A stretch of 61,976 nt of DNA from Desulfobulbus sp. Tol-SR (GCA_000769715.1 JROS01000057.1:1-61976); one strand, 5' to 3'. Positions 24,108-33,597 are shown, counted from the stretch's first letter. A program made the numbers and translations. The notes: generated from the sequence alone by a model not told the origin.

Positions 24108-24929
24108 TCATTCAGAACTGTTTCCGGTGGCCCGCCATAATACCGCCTGCATCAACTCCACCGGGGCGGCCTGGCCGGTCCACAGCTCAAACTGGGCGAC
24201 CCCTTGATACAGCAGCATCTCCAGTCCATAGACGACTTTGCACCCGGCCTCCCTGGCCTCTCGCAGCAACTTCGTTTCGAATGGAGAATAGACGATATCC
24301 ATCACCACGGCAAAGTTTCCCAGATGCCCCCTGGCGACGAGGCTGTCATCGATCTTCGGACTCATGCCGACGGAGGTGGCGTTGACAAGCACGTCCCCGA
24401 CCAGCCGGTCGATAGCCGTCAGGGGGTGCCACGGGCAGCCCAGATCGGCCGCCAGTTTTCGTCCCCGCGCCTCCGTCCTGCTGCAGAGACTGACCCTGGC
24501 CCCGGCCTCCATCAGTCCGAAGGCGAGGGCCCTTGCCGATCCTCCGGCGCCGAGGAGCACGACGTGTCGGCCCCGCAGATCGATATGATTGGCGAGGGCC
24601 CGGTTGGCCCCGACCCAGTCGGTGTTGGAGCCGCAGAGAAGCCTCGTCCCCCCTTGGCCAACGACATTGACCGTATTGACGGCCCCGATCTTCAACGCCA
24701 CCGGATCGACCGTATCAAGACAGGTGATGATCGACTCCTTGTGCGGGATGGTGACGCTCACCCCCCTGATATTCAAGGCCCTGATACCCTTGACCGCATC
24801 GGCGATGTCCTCCACCTGAAACGCCAGGTACACCCGGTTTTCGCCCAGTGCGGCGAAGGCGGCATTGTGCATCATGGGGCTCAGGGTATGGCCGACCGGG
24901 TTGCCGACTATCCCGTACACCTCCGTCAT
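24108..24929 (-). CDS. aroE: Shikimate dehydrogenase
   Basis: Reduces 3-dehydroshikimate to shikimate with NADPH. The substrate-binding start YGIVGNPVGHTLSPMMHN, the catalytic lysine in VTIPHKES, NTDWVGA, and the glycine-rich nucleotide loop GAGGSARALAFGLME are all present. I chose the ATG at 24929 because it gives the usual 273 residues beginning right before the family start. ATG 24947 is possible, and a longer frame up to 25082 adds proline/arginine-rich sequence that does not look coding. Unlike several relatives it is not fused to 3-dehydroquinate dehydratase. Confidence 0.93.
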   Translation of the reverse strand: MTEVYGIVGNPVGHTLSPMMHNAAFAALGENRVYLAFQVEDIADAVKGIRALNIRGVSVTIPHKESIITCLDTVDPVALKIGAVNTVNVVGQGGTRLLCGSNTDWVGANRALANHIDLRGRHVVLLGAGGSARALAFGLMEAGARVSLCSRTEARGRKLAADLGCPWHPLTAIDRLVGDVLVNATSVGMSPKIDDSLVARGHLGNFAVVMDIVYSPFETKLLREAREAGCKVVYGLEMLLYQGVAQFELWTGQAAPVELMQAVLWRATGNSSE

Positions 24930-25107
24930 CCCATTAATTTCCCACATAATTGGTTCAATTCGATGTAATATTTCGGGGTTGAGGTTGCAACCCGGTTGCC
25001 GGCATCGGTCAATCGACCTGCCGTAAGGCCTCCTGCCGCCAGGGGACCGGTCAGCCCGCCCTGCCCATGGAGACGGCGACAAGCGGCAATCCCGGTCGAC
25101 GACCGGG

Positions 25108-26049
25108 TCATCCCACCTGCAAGGCTCCGATCATCTCCCGGACCGAAGCGAGTTTTTCCTGGAGCACATAGTCGCCGATGCCATCAATAACCTCCTCGCA
25201 CGCCCGCGGGTTGACGAAGTTGGCAGTCCCAATCTGCACGGCGGTCGCCCCGGCCAGCATGAATTCGAGCGCATCCTCGGCCGTCGCGATACCGCCGATG
25301 CCGATCACCGGAATGGAAACGGCCTGTGCCACCTGATAGACCATGCGCAGGGCCACCGGCTTGATCGCCGGTCCTGAGAGACCACCACAGACATTGGCCA
25401 GCGCCGGCCGTCGCCGCTTGAGATCGATGGCCATCCCGATAAGGGTATTGATCAGCGACACGGCGGTGGCCCCGGCCTCTTCGACAGCTTTGGCAATGAC
25501 CGTGACATCGGTGACATTCGGTGACAGCTTGACGATCACCGGGACGGAGGTCGTCTCCCTGACTGTACGGGTGACCGCCGCCGCCATCGCCGGATCGGCG
25601 CCGAAGGCGACGCCGCCCTTTTTCACATTCGGACAGGAGATATTGATCTCGATCGCCGCCACCACCTCGCAGGCCGAGAGTTTTTCGGTGATATGCCGGT
25701 ATTCATCGAGGCTGTCGCCAAGAATGTTGACAATGATCGGCACCCCGAGCGTGCCAAGGTAGGGAATTTTTTCGACGATGAACCGGTCGACTCCGACGTT
25801 CTGCAGGCCGATCGCGTTCAACATGCCGCTGGCGGTTTCAATGATCCGGGGGGGCGGATTGCCGGAGCGCGGATGCAGAGATATTCCCTTGACGATGATC
25901 GCCCCGAGACGGCCGAGGTCGAGGAGCGACTCAAATTCCCGGGCATAGCCGAAGGTCCCGGAGGCCGTCATCACCGGGTTGGCAAGAGAGAGGGGACCAA
26001 TGTTGACGCGGAGATCCGGAATCTGCACATCACCCTTCAGATATTCCAT
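25108..26049 (-). CDS. pyrD: Dihydroorotate dehydrogenase B, catalytic subunit
   Basis: A 313-residue class 1B enzyme oxidising dihydroorotate to orotate in pyrimidine synthesis. The class 1B catalytic cysteine lies in INISCPNVKKGG. The FMN site features are NPVMTASGTFGY, VKLSPNVTDV, and the C-terminal GIGGIATAEDALEFMLAGA. The start overlaps the end of pyrK by 13 bases, matching the obligate partnership of the two subunits (electron transfer to NAD+ through PyrK). Confidence 0.95.
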   Translation of the reverse strand: MEYLKGDVQIPDLRVNIGPLSLANPVMTASGTFGYAREFESLLDLGRLGAIIVKGISLHPRSGNPPPRIIETASGMLNAIGLQNVGVDRFIVEKIPYLGTLGVPIIVNILGDSLDEYRHITEKLSACEVVAAIEINISCPNVKKGGVAFGADPAMAAAVTRTVRETTSVPVIVKLSPNVTDVTVIAKAVEEAGATAVSLINTLIGMAIDLKRRRPALANVCGGLSGPAIKPVALRMVYQVAQAVSIPVIGIGGIATAEDALEFMLAGATAVQIGTANFVNPRACEEVIDGIGDYVLQEKLASVREMIGALQVG

Positions 26050-26825
26050 GCCATCTCCTCCGCATCAAAGACCGGTCCATCTACACAGACATGGACATAG
26101 CCGCCGTCCCGGTTCGGTTTGCTGCACCCGAGGCATGCCCCCATGCCGCAGGCCATGACGCTCTCGACCGATACCTGGCAGGAATACCCTCGCGTCCGGC
26201 AGAGGACGCTCATCCCGGCCAGCATCGGCTCCGGGCCGCAGCAATAGACTGTGCACGGGGAAGGCAGGGAGAGAGAGGAAAAGGCGGCGGTGACGAAACC
26301 GCGCTGACCGTACGATCCATCGTCCGTGGTTGCCACGACGGTCATCCCGAACTCCTCGAAATCTTTTACCAGGGGTTCGACTTCACTGCTGGTGCGACCT
26401 CCCAGAATGATGGTGTCCCGACTACGATCACGCTTCAACTGACTCAGTTTCCGGGCGAGAAAGAGCAGAGGGGCCATGCCCAGCCCACCGCCCACCAGAC
26501 AGGCGGGCGAATCTGCCACCTGAAAGCCCCGGCCAAGAGGTCCAAGAATCGAGACCTCCGCACCTTCCCTGACAGCGGCAAGCATCCCGGTGCCCCGCCC
26601 GACAACCTTGAAATAGACCTGGAGATGGCCATCCTCATCGGTCTGGTGGATGGAAAATGGCCGCCGCAACAAGGGGTCATTGCCGGTCCCCACCCTGATC
26701 ATCACGAATTGCCCGGGAGAGGCGGCGGCAGCGATGTCAGGACAATCGAAGGTGAGGCGGACATTGTCGCCGGACAACCGCTCTATTCGAATAACAGCAG
26801 CTTTTTCCTGGTATTGGGTCATCAT
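26037..26825 (-). CDS. pyrK: Dihydroorotate dehydrogenase B, electron-transfer subunit
   Basis: A ferredoxin-reductase-like FAD and [2Fe-2S] protein that moves electrons from PyrDB to NAD+. The FAD motif RRPFSIH, the nucleotide-binding VGGGLGMAPLLFLA, and a C-terminal cluster motif CGMGACLGC plus a later Cys are present. I took the double ATG at 26825/26822 as the start (262 residues); ATG 26855 is possible, and neither has a clear ribosome site. It is divergent from the prepilin peptidase, only about 70 bases apart, so promoters for both must share that gap. Confidence 0.93.
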   Translation of the reverse strand: MMTQYQEKAAVIRIERLSGDNVRLTFDCPDIAAAASPGQFVMIRVGTGNDPLLRRPFSIHQTDEDGHLQVYFKVVGRGTGMLAAVREGAEVSILGPLGRGFQVADSPACLVGGGLGMAPLLFLARKLSQLKRDRSRDTIILGGRTSSEVEPLVKDFEEFGMTVVATTDDGSYGQRGFVTAAFSSLSLPSPCTVYCCGPEPMLAGMSVLCRTRGYSCQVSVESVMACGMGACLGCSKPNRDGGYVHVCVDGPVFDAEEMAWNI

Positions 26826-26895
26826 TCTGGATACATTGTTGTCCGGTATCAGCACATTTTATCAATTAACGACAGAACAAGGCCGGATTTCCTTG

Positions 26896-27690
26896 ATGAA
26901 TAGCGAACCTTTGATCCTGACCTTCGCCGCTCTCTTTGGCGCCATTGTCGGCAGCTTTCTCAACGTTGTGATTCTTCGCCTGCCGCATCCGGAAGAGTCG
27001 ATTGTCTTTCCCGCCTCGCACTGCCCGAAATGTCAGGCCGGCCTCAGGTGGTACGAGAACATCCCACTCCTCAGCTATGTTTTCCTGGGAGGTCGGTGCA
27101 GCCACTGCCGGTGCCGAATTTCCCTGCAATATCCATCGGTGGAGGCGGCAATGGCGCTGCTTTCAACCGCCGTTGTCTATCGCTTCGGATTCACCATCAC
27201 CGGCGGCGGTTTCTTTCTCTTCAGCGCCGCCCTGCTGGTGATCATATTCATCGATCTCCAGCATCAAATCATTCCTGACATGATCAGTCTGCCAGGGATC
27301 ATGGCCGGCTTCATCCTGTCATTCTTCTCCCCCCTGATCTCCCGGCTGGATTCCCTGATCGGCATCCTTTGCGGCGGCGGGATTCTCTACGGTATCGCCC
27401 TGCTCTATTTCTTCCTGCGAAAACAAGAGGGCATGGGTGGCGGCGATATCAAGCTGCTGGCGATGATCGGTGCCTTCCTCGGCTGGCAGGCGCTGCCGTT
27501 CGTGATCTTTGCCAGCTCCCTGAGCGGCGCTCTCGTCGGCATCCTGGTGATGGTCATCGAGCGCCAGGAAGGTTTATCGACTCGAATCCCGTTTGGTCCC
27601 TTTCTCTCGCTTGCAGCATTGATGTATATGCTCTTCTCTCAGGAAATCAGCACACTTTACTTGAGCTATCTCGACGGCTCCCTTTTCTGA
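26896..27690 (+). CDS. pilD: Prepilin leader peptidase / N-methyltransferase
   Basis: A 264-residue, multi-pass inner-membrane aspartyl protease that cleaves type IV pilin or pseudopilin leader peptides and methylates the new N-terminus. The cytoplasmic N-terminal zinc-binding loop carries two CxxC pairs (CPKC, CSHC). The two catalytic aspartates are in FIDLQHQIIPD and in the GxGD-type motif GMGGGDIKL. The ATG at 26896 gives the normal family start (GSFLNVVILRLP); the longer frame from 26650 reads through pyrK. Its last 44 bases overlap the convergent flavodoxin-like gene. No pilin gene is in the window. Confidence 0.93.
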   Translation: MNSEPLILTFAALFGAIVGSFLNVVILRLPHPEESIVFPASHCPKCQAGLRWYENIPLLSYVFLGGRCSHCRCRISLQYPSVEAAMALLSTAVVYRFGFTITGGGFFLFSAALLVIIFIDLQHQIIPDMISLPGIMAGFILSFFSPLISRLDSLIGILCGGGILYGIALLYFFLRKQEGMGGGDIKLLAMIGAFLGWQALPFVIFASSLSGALVGILVMVIERQEGLSTRIPFGPFLSLAALMYMLFSQEISTLYLSYLDGSLF

Positions 27691-28378
27691 GAACTCCTTC
27701 AATCCTTGAATTCTCATCGATTTTCCCCTCCCGCAAGACTTCGGCAAGACGTGCTCCCAGGTCTCTTGCCTCTTCGATCTGCTGCGGGCTGTGTCCATAT
27801 CTCGGACAATGCCGCTGAACCAACGACCGGCAGCCTCTGGGTATTTTCCCGGCAATCTTGATAAAGACCCCAATGGCACACCAGAGCCCTGGACAAGGAT
27901 GGCGAAAGACCAGTGGAGGCATGACCCTGGCACCGCTCTTCACCGTATATCTGCCCATCTCCCAGGCATGCAGGCGCCAATAGGTTCTGCAGGATATGAG
28001 GGGAAGGACGAGCTTGCCAGCCAGCAGTCCGGCAGAATAATGCTGGAGAAAATAGACCATCGGTCCGCTCAGGTGATATGACCATGTAGGTCCGGCACAG
28101 ATAATAAGATCCCAGTTCGAAAGGCAATTTTTATCAGGTGGCGCTACCGCAACCGGGCGCATCAGAAAAGCAGCTACCATCATTTTAAACGCGCCGAAAT
28201 AGGATCCGACTGGAAATGGCGGCGGTTCCAAGGGCTTCAACGGTTCGAACCGGACTTCGACTCCGCCTTCGTTCAGACCCTTGGCCAGGCTGTTCAACAG
28301 ATTCCGGGTCTGACTGCTGAATGTATAAAAGAGAATCAGAACTCTCTTTTGCTCTACGAATGTTTTCACATCTGTCAC
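27647..28378 (-). CDS. Flavodoxin-fold protein
   Basis: A 243-residue protein with a flavodoxin-like N-terminus: ILILFYTFSSQTRN-type phosphate loop (here VLILFYTFSSQTRNLLN, residues 13-29) and the later aromatic ICAGPTWSYHLSGP, typical of FMN-binding flavodoxin-fold proteins. The middle has a cysteine-rich stretch (FRHPCPGLWCAIGV) not standard for flavodoxins. It lies convergent with the prepilin peptidase, with 44 bases of overlap at the ends, and is separated from the dsr terminator by the divergent arrangement at 28.4 kb. An electron-transfer or quinone-reductase role is possible, but no partner is evident. Confidence 0.65.
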   Translation of the reverse strand: MTDVKTFVEQKRVLILFYTFSSQTRNLLNSLAKGLNEGGVEVRFEPLKPLEPPPFPVGSYFGAFKMMVAAFLMRPVAVAPPDKNCLSNWDLIICAGPTWSYHLSGPMVYFLQHYSAGLLAGKLVLPLISCRTYWRLHAWEMGRYTVKSGARVMPPLVFRHPCPGLWCAIGVFIKIAGKIPRGCRSLVQRHCPRYGHSPQQIEEARDLGARLAEVLREGKIDENSRIEGVLRKGSRRDSSSKVC

Positions 28379-28423
28379 ATGGGCAGAATTTCTTGTTCGT
28401 AGGAATATATCCGAGACTGGAGC

Positions 28424-28455
28424 AAAAAAAAAGCCCCCGAAAATTCGGGGGCTTT
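28424..28455 (-). terminator. Intrinsic terminator of the dsr operon
   Basis: A GC-rich stem (AGCCCCCGA / TCGGGGGCT, 9 base pairs) with a 4-base loop is followed on the minus strand by nine Ts. It starts 19 bases after the dsrP stop. The stem is also followed by TTTT on the other strand, so it may work in both directions. Confidence 0.88.
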
Positions 28456-28473
28456 TCTTTGGATGGAACCAGA

Positions 28474-29649
28474 TTACGCTTCTATCTCGTGTTCAACACC
28501 GACTGCAATCTTATACAGCAGCGTCAGGATAAAAAAGCCGGTCGCCCAGATACCGAGGGTGATCCCCAGTTCATTGGCAGTTGGAATGTATTCGGTTACC
28601 TCATTCAGGGGATTGGGTACAAATCCGCCGAAGACGAAGCCGAGCCCCTTATCGGCCCAGAGAGAGAAGAAGATCAGCGCGGCGGCGGTACCGACCAGAC
28701 GATAATCGAAGACCTTGGCGATCTTGATGTACGCCAATATACCCAGACCGGTGAAACTGAAGGCGGTTGCCGTCCACATGAAAGGAACGAGGTTGTTGTA
28801 GACATGGCCATCGTGTTCGAGACCGAAGAACAGGTATTCGAGACTGTGCATGTGTCCCGGCATCTCCGAATAGTAACCGACGAAGAATTCGAGCAGGAAA
28901 AAGAAGGTGTTGATGATCGCGGCATACATGATGATCGTGGTCAGCTTCTGGATCGCCTCCTTGCCGGCGTCGAAGTCAGCGAATTTACGCATGACCAGAC
29001 AGGCGAGTACTATCAGGGAAGGACCGGCGGCGAAGGCCGAGGCCAGGAACCTGGGGGCGATGATCGCCGACAACCAGAAGTGCCGACCCGGCAGACCACA
29101 GTACAGCATGGCGGTGACCGTATGGATCGAAACGGCGAAGGGAATGGAGATGTACACGAAGATATATATCCACTTCGGCGGATGCACCTGTTTGCGCTCG
29201 GCGGTCAGGATGACCCAACCGCAGAGACAGTTGAGGATCAGATATCCCCAGAGCACGCACATATCCCAGAACAGCATGGAATGGGGAGTGGCGAAAAAGA
29301 TGACATTGAGGCCACGGAGCGGCTGGCCGAGATCGGCCATGATGAACATCAGGCACATGATCAAGGCCGAAATGGCGAGGAACTCGCCGAGAATCGTAAT
29401 CCGACCGAAGGCCTTGTAGTCATGCACATAGTAGGGCAGCACCAGCATCAGACCTCCCGCCGCGACTCCGACCAGAAAGGTGAACTGGGAAATGTACAGC
29501 CCCCAGGAAACGTCACGGCTCATGCCGGTCAGCCCGAGCCCGAACATGTACTGCCGTACATAACAGGCCGCCCCGATGGCAATGAAGGTGCCGAGCACCG
29601 CAAGCCACATCCAGTATGTTGATTTGCCTTTTAATACTTTCTCAATCAT
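28474..29649 (-). CDS. dsrP: DsrP, quinol-interacting membrane subunit (NrfD family)
   Basis: A 391-residue, ten-helix NrfD/PsrC-type membrane protein of the DsrMKJOP complex. It interacts with the quinone pool and passes electrons to or from the periplasmic DsrJO module. The hydrophobic pattern runs the whole length, with YVRQYMFGLGLTG early and the conserved MLYCGLPGRHFWLSAIIAPRF in the middle. It is the last gene of the operon: 7 bases after dsrO and ending at a strong terminator. Length and order agree with known sulfate reducers. Confidence 0.94.
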   Translation of the reverse strand: MIEKVLKGKSTYWMWLAVLGTFIAIGAACYVRQYMFGLGLTGMSRDVSWGLYISQFTFLVGVAAGGLMLVLPYYVHDYKAFGRITILGEFLAISALIMCLMFIMADLGQPLRGLNVIFFATPHSMLFWDMCVLWGYLILNCLCGWVILTAERKQVHPPKWIYIFVYISIPFAVSIHTVTAMLYCGLPGRHFWLSAIIAPRFLASAFAAGPSLIVLACLVMRKFADFDAGKEAIQKLTTIIMYAAIINTFFFLLEFFVGYYSEMPGHMHSLEYLFFGLEHDGHVYNNLVPFMWTATAFSFTGLGILAYIKIAKVFDYRLVGTAAALIFFSLWADKGLGFVFGGFVPNPLNEVTEYIPTANELGITLGIWATGFFILTLLYKIAVGVEHEIEA

Positions 29650-29656
29650 GACAACC

Positions 29657-30481
29657 TCACACTATGTAGTAGACTGACGGTTTGGTGCCGGCAGCAGGAT
29701 TTCGCTGGATGGTAAATTCCTTGTCGAGAACTCTTCTGATCTCCGAATCAGGATCGTTGAGATCCCCGAAGACCATCGCCCCTGTGCCGCTGCAGGCCTC
29801 GACACAGGCGGGCTCAAGGCCCAGGGCCAGGCGCTCGCCGCAGAAGTTGCACTTCTCGACCACCCCGCGCATCCGGGTCGGGAAATCGGGATTGTAGTTG
29901 GTGATGAACGGTCGCGGATCCTGCCAGTTGAAACTTCGCGCCCCGTATGGGCAGGCAGCCATACAGAAACGGCAACCGATGCAGCGGTGGAAGTCCATCG
30001 CCACAATTCCATTCTCCGGTTGCACGAACGTCGCCTTGGTTGGGCAGGCCTTGACGCAGGACGGGTTGTCGCAGTGATTGCAGAGAACGGCAAACGGTTT
30101 GGTCTTGGCCATTTCCGACTTGTGGAGAACTTCCTGTTCCGGAAAGACATTGGCGTAGGGCGCCTTCCAGATCCATTTGATCTCGTTTTTGCGATCAGGA
30201 AAATGGGGAATGTTGTGGACTTTGTTGCAAGCGGCGATGGCCTGATCAAGCAGCATTGGCTGAACGGCAAATACACGCATGTCGATAACCATTCCCACAC
30301 GAACCCCGGTTGAAGCCGCTTCGCCATGGACCCCGGTCTCGCCGGGGACCGGCACCGCGTGCCCGGCTTCCTCGGAGGCGAAGGCGGTATGGGAGGTCAA
30401 CTTCACTATCGCAGGTGCGCCTATGCCGGCAAGGGCGGCGGCTCCGGCGATCTTCAGAAATTTTCTTCTCGTATTATCCAT
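29657..30481 (-). CDS. dsrO: DsrO, periplasmic ferredoxin-like subunit
   Basis: A 274-residue iron-sulfur protein exported by the Tat pathway: twin-arginine motif RRKFLK at residues 5-10 followed by an Ala/Gly-rich segment. It carries the cysteine motifs CDNPSCVKACPTKA, CIGCRFCMAACPYGA and CNFCGERLALGLEPACVEAC for several [4Fe-4S] clusters. I chose the ATG at 30481, which shares one base with the dsrJ stop (TAATG). The longer frame to 30529 lies inside dsrJ. It links the DsrJ hemes to the DsrP quinone site. Confidence 0.94.
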   Translation of the reverse strand: MDNTRRKFLKIAGAAALAGIGAPAIVKLTSHTAFASEEAGHAVPVPGETGVHGEAASTGVRVGMVIDMRVFAVQPMLLDQAIAACNKVHNIPHFPDRKNEIKWIWKAPYANVFPEQEVLHKSEMAKTKPFAVLCNHCDNPSCVKACPTKATFVQPENGIVAMDFHRCIGCRFCMAACPYGARSFNWQDPRPFITNYNPDFPTRMRGVVEKCNFCGERLALGLEPACVEACSGTGAMVFGDLNDPDSEIRRVLDKEFTIQRNPAAGTKPSVYYIV

Positions 30482-30876
30482 TAGTGCGTCTCCTTCTTCG
30501 TTGCCGCCTCGGCGGGGGTCAGGTGGCAATCCCAGCAGGTGGGTGATACGGCGGCATAGGTGTGACAGGAGTCACAGAACTTCTCCTTGTCGGTATGACA
30601 CTGCATGCACGCCAACTGCAGTCCCTTGCGGTATTCTTTGCCGCCAACCTTGATGTTGACCCGATCGTTGTCTCGGAGGACGGCATCACGCCACTCGTTC
30701 AGCAATTTCATATGATTATCTCTCATCTCACCGACAGGGGCGACACACTCCTTCTGGCCTACCGGGAGGTCAGGTTTCGGTACGGTGCCTGCATTCAGGC
30801 CGTTATACCAGAGCGGAAAGGTCACGAAGACGATGAAGATCACCAGTCCCGGTATGATTGTTCCTTTATTGTACAT
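30481..30876 (-). CDS. dsrJ: DsrJ, small triheme cytochrome c
   Basis: A 131-residue protein with an uncleaved N-terminal membrane anchor (IIPGLVIFIVFVTFPLWYN) and three CxxCH heme sites: CMQCH, CDSCH and CWDCH. In characterised DsrJ one heme has an unusual His/Cys-type ligation. The true start is the ATG at 30876, with GAGGAG six bases before it; the longer frame to 31005 is an overrun into dsrK. It ends by sharing the A of its TAA with the ATG of dsrO. The hemes need the CcsA-type maturation system encoded at 38.5-39.3 kb. Confidence 0.93.
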   Translation of the reverse strand: MYNKGTIIPGLVIFIVFVTFPLWYNGLNAGTVPKPDLPVGQKECVAPVGEMRDNHMKLLNEWRDAVLRDNDRVNIKVGGKEYRKGLQLACMQCHTDKEKFCDSCHTYAAVSPTCWDCHLTPAEAATKKETH

Positions 30877-30904
30877 GTGCGACTCCTCTAATCCCGTTCG
30901 GGAT

Positions 30905-32533
30905 TTAAAGCAAAGTTCTGAGGCCGTCATCCAACTCGCCTCGTGATTCACCCTCAAGCACAAGCGCATTGCCGACAAGCTCGGTGATACCACAGACCCT
31001 GACATCCGGGTTCCAGTAGTTCATCAGCGAGGTCAGTGTCGCCCTGTCGATCGCACAGACGCAGGAAAGCATGTTGACGTCATGTTTGTCATGCACGTAT
31101 TTAACGGCATTGGCTCGAGGAAATCCCGAACGCATTCGCAGTTCCATGATCTCGTCGGTATTCAGACCCGTTCCTGAACCGCAGCAGAAGGTCTGCTCAC
31201 GGATAGTGTTCTCAGGCATCTCCACCCAGTCGACAACATGGTCGAGGATATATCTCGGCTCGTCCATCAGCCCCATGGCCCGGGCCGGGTTGCAGGAGTC
31301 ATGATAGGTCGCCTTGACATGGCTGTTGCGGCTCTTGTCGAGTTTCAGCTTGCCATGCTTGATCAGGTCAGCGGTAAACTCGCTGATATGGATCATCTTG
31401 GTGGAGGCCGCGTTGCTGAAGACAGTGCCGGTGATCGACGATTTCGGCACCTCGAGGAAATCGGCCGGACCGTTCATGGTGTCCATGTACTGATGCAGGA
31501 CCCGCCACATATGGCCGCACTCGCCGCCGATGATGTATTTGACGCCCAGGCGTTTGGCCTCGGCGTACATCTTGGCGTTGAGCTTCTTCATCATTTCGTT
31601 GTTGGTGAACAGACCGAAGTTGCCGCCTTCCGAGGCATAGGTCGACCAGGTGTAATCGAGACCGATGGCCTCGAACAGGATCAGATACCCCATCGCGGTA
31701 TAAAGCCCCGGTTCGGCGAAGACGTCGGCCGAGGGGGTGATGAAGAGGACCTCGGCGCCTTTGCGGTTGAAGGTCGGGGTGATCCGGACACCAGTCAGGT
31801 TCTCGATGTCATCGGTGAGGAAGTCGACGTTGTCCTTGAAGGTATGGGGTTGGAGTCCCATATGGTTTCCGGTCCTGTTCGAATTGGAGGCAGGCTCGAG
31901 AATCCAGTTGATGCCGATACCGACCAGGTGCAGCAATTCGCGCAGCATCATCGTCACCTCGGCGGTATCGATGCCGTACGGACAGAAAACGGAGCAGCGC
32001 CGGCACTCGGTGCACTGGTAGGAGTACATGAACCACTCCTTGAGCACGCCGACCGTCATCTCGCGGGCACCGGCCATCCGGCCGAGGATCTTGCCGGCCA
32101 GAGTGAAGTCATTCCGATAGACCGACCGGAGCAGTTCAGCGCGCAGGACCGGCATGTTCTTTGGATCCCCGGTGCCGAGGAAGAAATGACATTTATCGGC
32201 ACAGGCACCGCAACGGACACAGCAGTCCATGAATATCTTCAGTGAACGGAACTTGCCCAGGCGCTCCTTCAGGCCGTTGAGGACGATCTCCTTCCAGTTC
32301 TCGGGAAGTTTCCAGTCATCATCTTCCGGCGACCAGATGCGGGCGTTGGGAAAGGAAAGTCCGCTCTGGCTGTCGAGGTATTCGACCTTCTCTTTTTTTG
32401 CCGGATAGGCGTAATTGCCCTCCTTGAAATGTACCGGGATATCCATCCAGTCCCTGGTTGGTATCGCTCCAGTTGCCAAGGACGGTCCCTGCACTACGCT
32501 TTTCGATAATTGTTCTAATTTTGGCACTGCCAT
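30905..32533 (-). CDS. dsrK: DsrK, cytoplasmic HdrD-like subunit
   Basis: A 542-residue heterodisulfide-reductase-like (HdrD/HdrB CCG domain) iron-sulfur protein. The N-terminal part carries two [4Fe-4S] motifs, CCVRCGACADKCHFF and CTECRRCSVFCPYG. The C-terminal half carries the CCG-type cysteines (CGHMWR, HDSCNPARAMG, FCCGSGTGLN), which hold the catalytic special [4Fe-4S] cluster. In the accepted model it handles the DsrC trisulfide made by dissimilatory sulfite reductase. It follows dsrM by 47 bases and precedes dsrJ by 28. Confidence 0.95.
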   Translation of the reverse strand: MAVPKLEQLSKSVVQGPSLATGAIPTRDWMDIPVHFKEGNYAYPAKKEKVEYLDSQSGLSFPNARIWSPEDDDWKLPENWKEIVLNGLKERLGKFRSLKIFMDCCVRCGACADKCHFFLGTGDPKNMPVLRAELLRSVYRNDFTLAGKILGRMAGAREMTVGVLKEWFMYSYQCTECRRCSVFCPYGIDTAEVTMMLRELLHLVGIGINWILEPASNSNRTGNHMGLQPHTFKDNVDFLTDDIENLTGVRITPTFNRKGAEVLFITPSADVFAEPGLYTAMGYLILFEAIGLDYTWSTYASEGGNFGLFTNNEMMKKLNAKMYAEAKRLGVKYIIGGECGHMWRVLHQYMDTMNGPADFLEVPKSSITGTVFSNAASTKMIHISEFTADLIKHGKLKLDKSRNSHVKATYHDSCNPARAMGLMDEPRYILDHVVDWVEMPENTIREQTFCCGSGTGLNTDEIMELRMRSGFPRANAVKYVHDKHDVNMLSCVCAIDRATLTSLMNYWNPDVRVCGITELVGNALVLEGESRGELDDGLRTLL

Positions 32534-32580
32534 CGTTGTCTATTCCTTATAAGCTGGTTGTGGGTCTCAACTGTTAGGCT

Positions 32581-33597
32581 TCAATCTTTTTGCGCTGGCA
32601 ACTCTTTCTCGACCGGGATGCCCGCATCGACCATGAACTCGCGGAATTCATCCTCATATTCGGCATACGAATGGGGTTTGATATCCGGATTCCAGGGGTT
32701 GATATGACGTACCGCCCGGCTGTTGTTCTTCATGTTGCGAGTGGGGCTGAGGAATACACCCCCCAGATGCATCAACTTGCTGAATGGGAAATAGACGAGC
32801 AGGGTGGCGACGAGAAAGACATGGATATAGAAAATTGCGCCTATGTCGCTGCTGATGACCGGGGAAAAGGTCACAAGACCCACCGCCAGCTGCTTGATGG
32901 CGACGATATCGATACCGTCGCGCAGGAAATGGCGCATCAGGGCGCCGGTCACACCGATGGAAAAAATGAGGACGAGCGGGAAATAGTCGTTCATAAGAGA
33001 GATGTAACGCACATGCCGGTTGACCAGACGCCGGGAGAACAGCAGTGCCGCACCACCGATCAATCCGGCGGTGGTCATGTACATGCTCGGCACCCCGATC
33101 TCGAACATGCTGTCGGCCCAATCGAGAAAAGCGATAACTTCGGGCACGGGATTGAGGAAGAGGCGCATGTGCCTGATCACCACGATCAGGAAGGAATAAT
33201 GAAAAATGATCCCGAACAGCCACAACCATTTGGACGATTCGTAGGTGATTCTCGGTCCGTCATGGATCTCCGACTTGGTGTTGCGGAACAGAGAACGGAA
33301 GGTGAGGATCTCGAGCAGCATCCGGGCGACGACCTCGGCGGTGGTATCCGGGGCCTCGAGCCGGTTGTGCTTGATGAACTCCAGCGATTTCCCCTGGCCG
33401 CAGGTGGTCTGGATGGGGAAGGGAACAGGCGACTTGGCCCATTGCACCACCCTGTAGACAAATCCACCCAGGAAGATCGCGATGGCCACATAGGGGACAA
33501 AGACACCAAAAAAGTATGGCATTCCCGCTATCTGGGATCCTACCCCGGCAATCAGAATGAGCACAATGACTGCCAGAAATGAGAAGGCGTACTTCAT
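32581..33597 (-). CDS. dsrM: DsrM, cytochrome b membrane subunit (NarI-like)
   Basis: A 338-residue protein with an N-terminal pair of transmembrane helices and a NarI-like di-heme b domain. It binds menaquinol and partners DsrK. Histidines expected as heme ligands lie in IIFHYSFLIVVIRHMRLF and IFYIHVFLVATLL, and GALMRHFLRDG lies between them. GAGGTAAGAA precedes the ATG. It is the first catalytic gene of the operon; the RsbRD-N gene lies 65 bases upstream on the same strand. Confidence 0.94.
   Translation of the reverse strand: MKYAFSFLAVIVLILIAGVGSQIAGMPYFFGVFVPYVAIAIFLGGFVYRVVQWAKSPVPFPIQTTCGQGKSLEFIKHNRLEAPDTTAEVVARMLLEILTFRSLFRNTKSEIHDGPRITYESSKWLWLFGIIFHYSFLIVVIRHMRLFLNPVPEVIAFLDWADSMFEIGVPSMYMTTAGLIGGAALLFSRRLVNRHVRYISLMNDYFPLVLIFSIGVTGALMRHFLRDGIDIVAIKQLAVGLVTFSPVISSDIGAIFYIHVFLVATLLVYFPFSKLMHLGGVFLSPTRNMKNNSRAVRHINPWNPDIKPHSYAEYEDEFREFMVDAGIPVEKELPAQKD

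Noticed and set aside
22622..24385. 587-codon plus-strand ORF opposite aroA
   Set aside because: Antisense to aroA, whose motifs are unambiguous.
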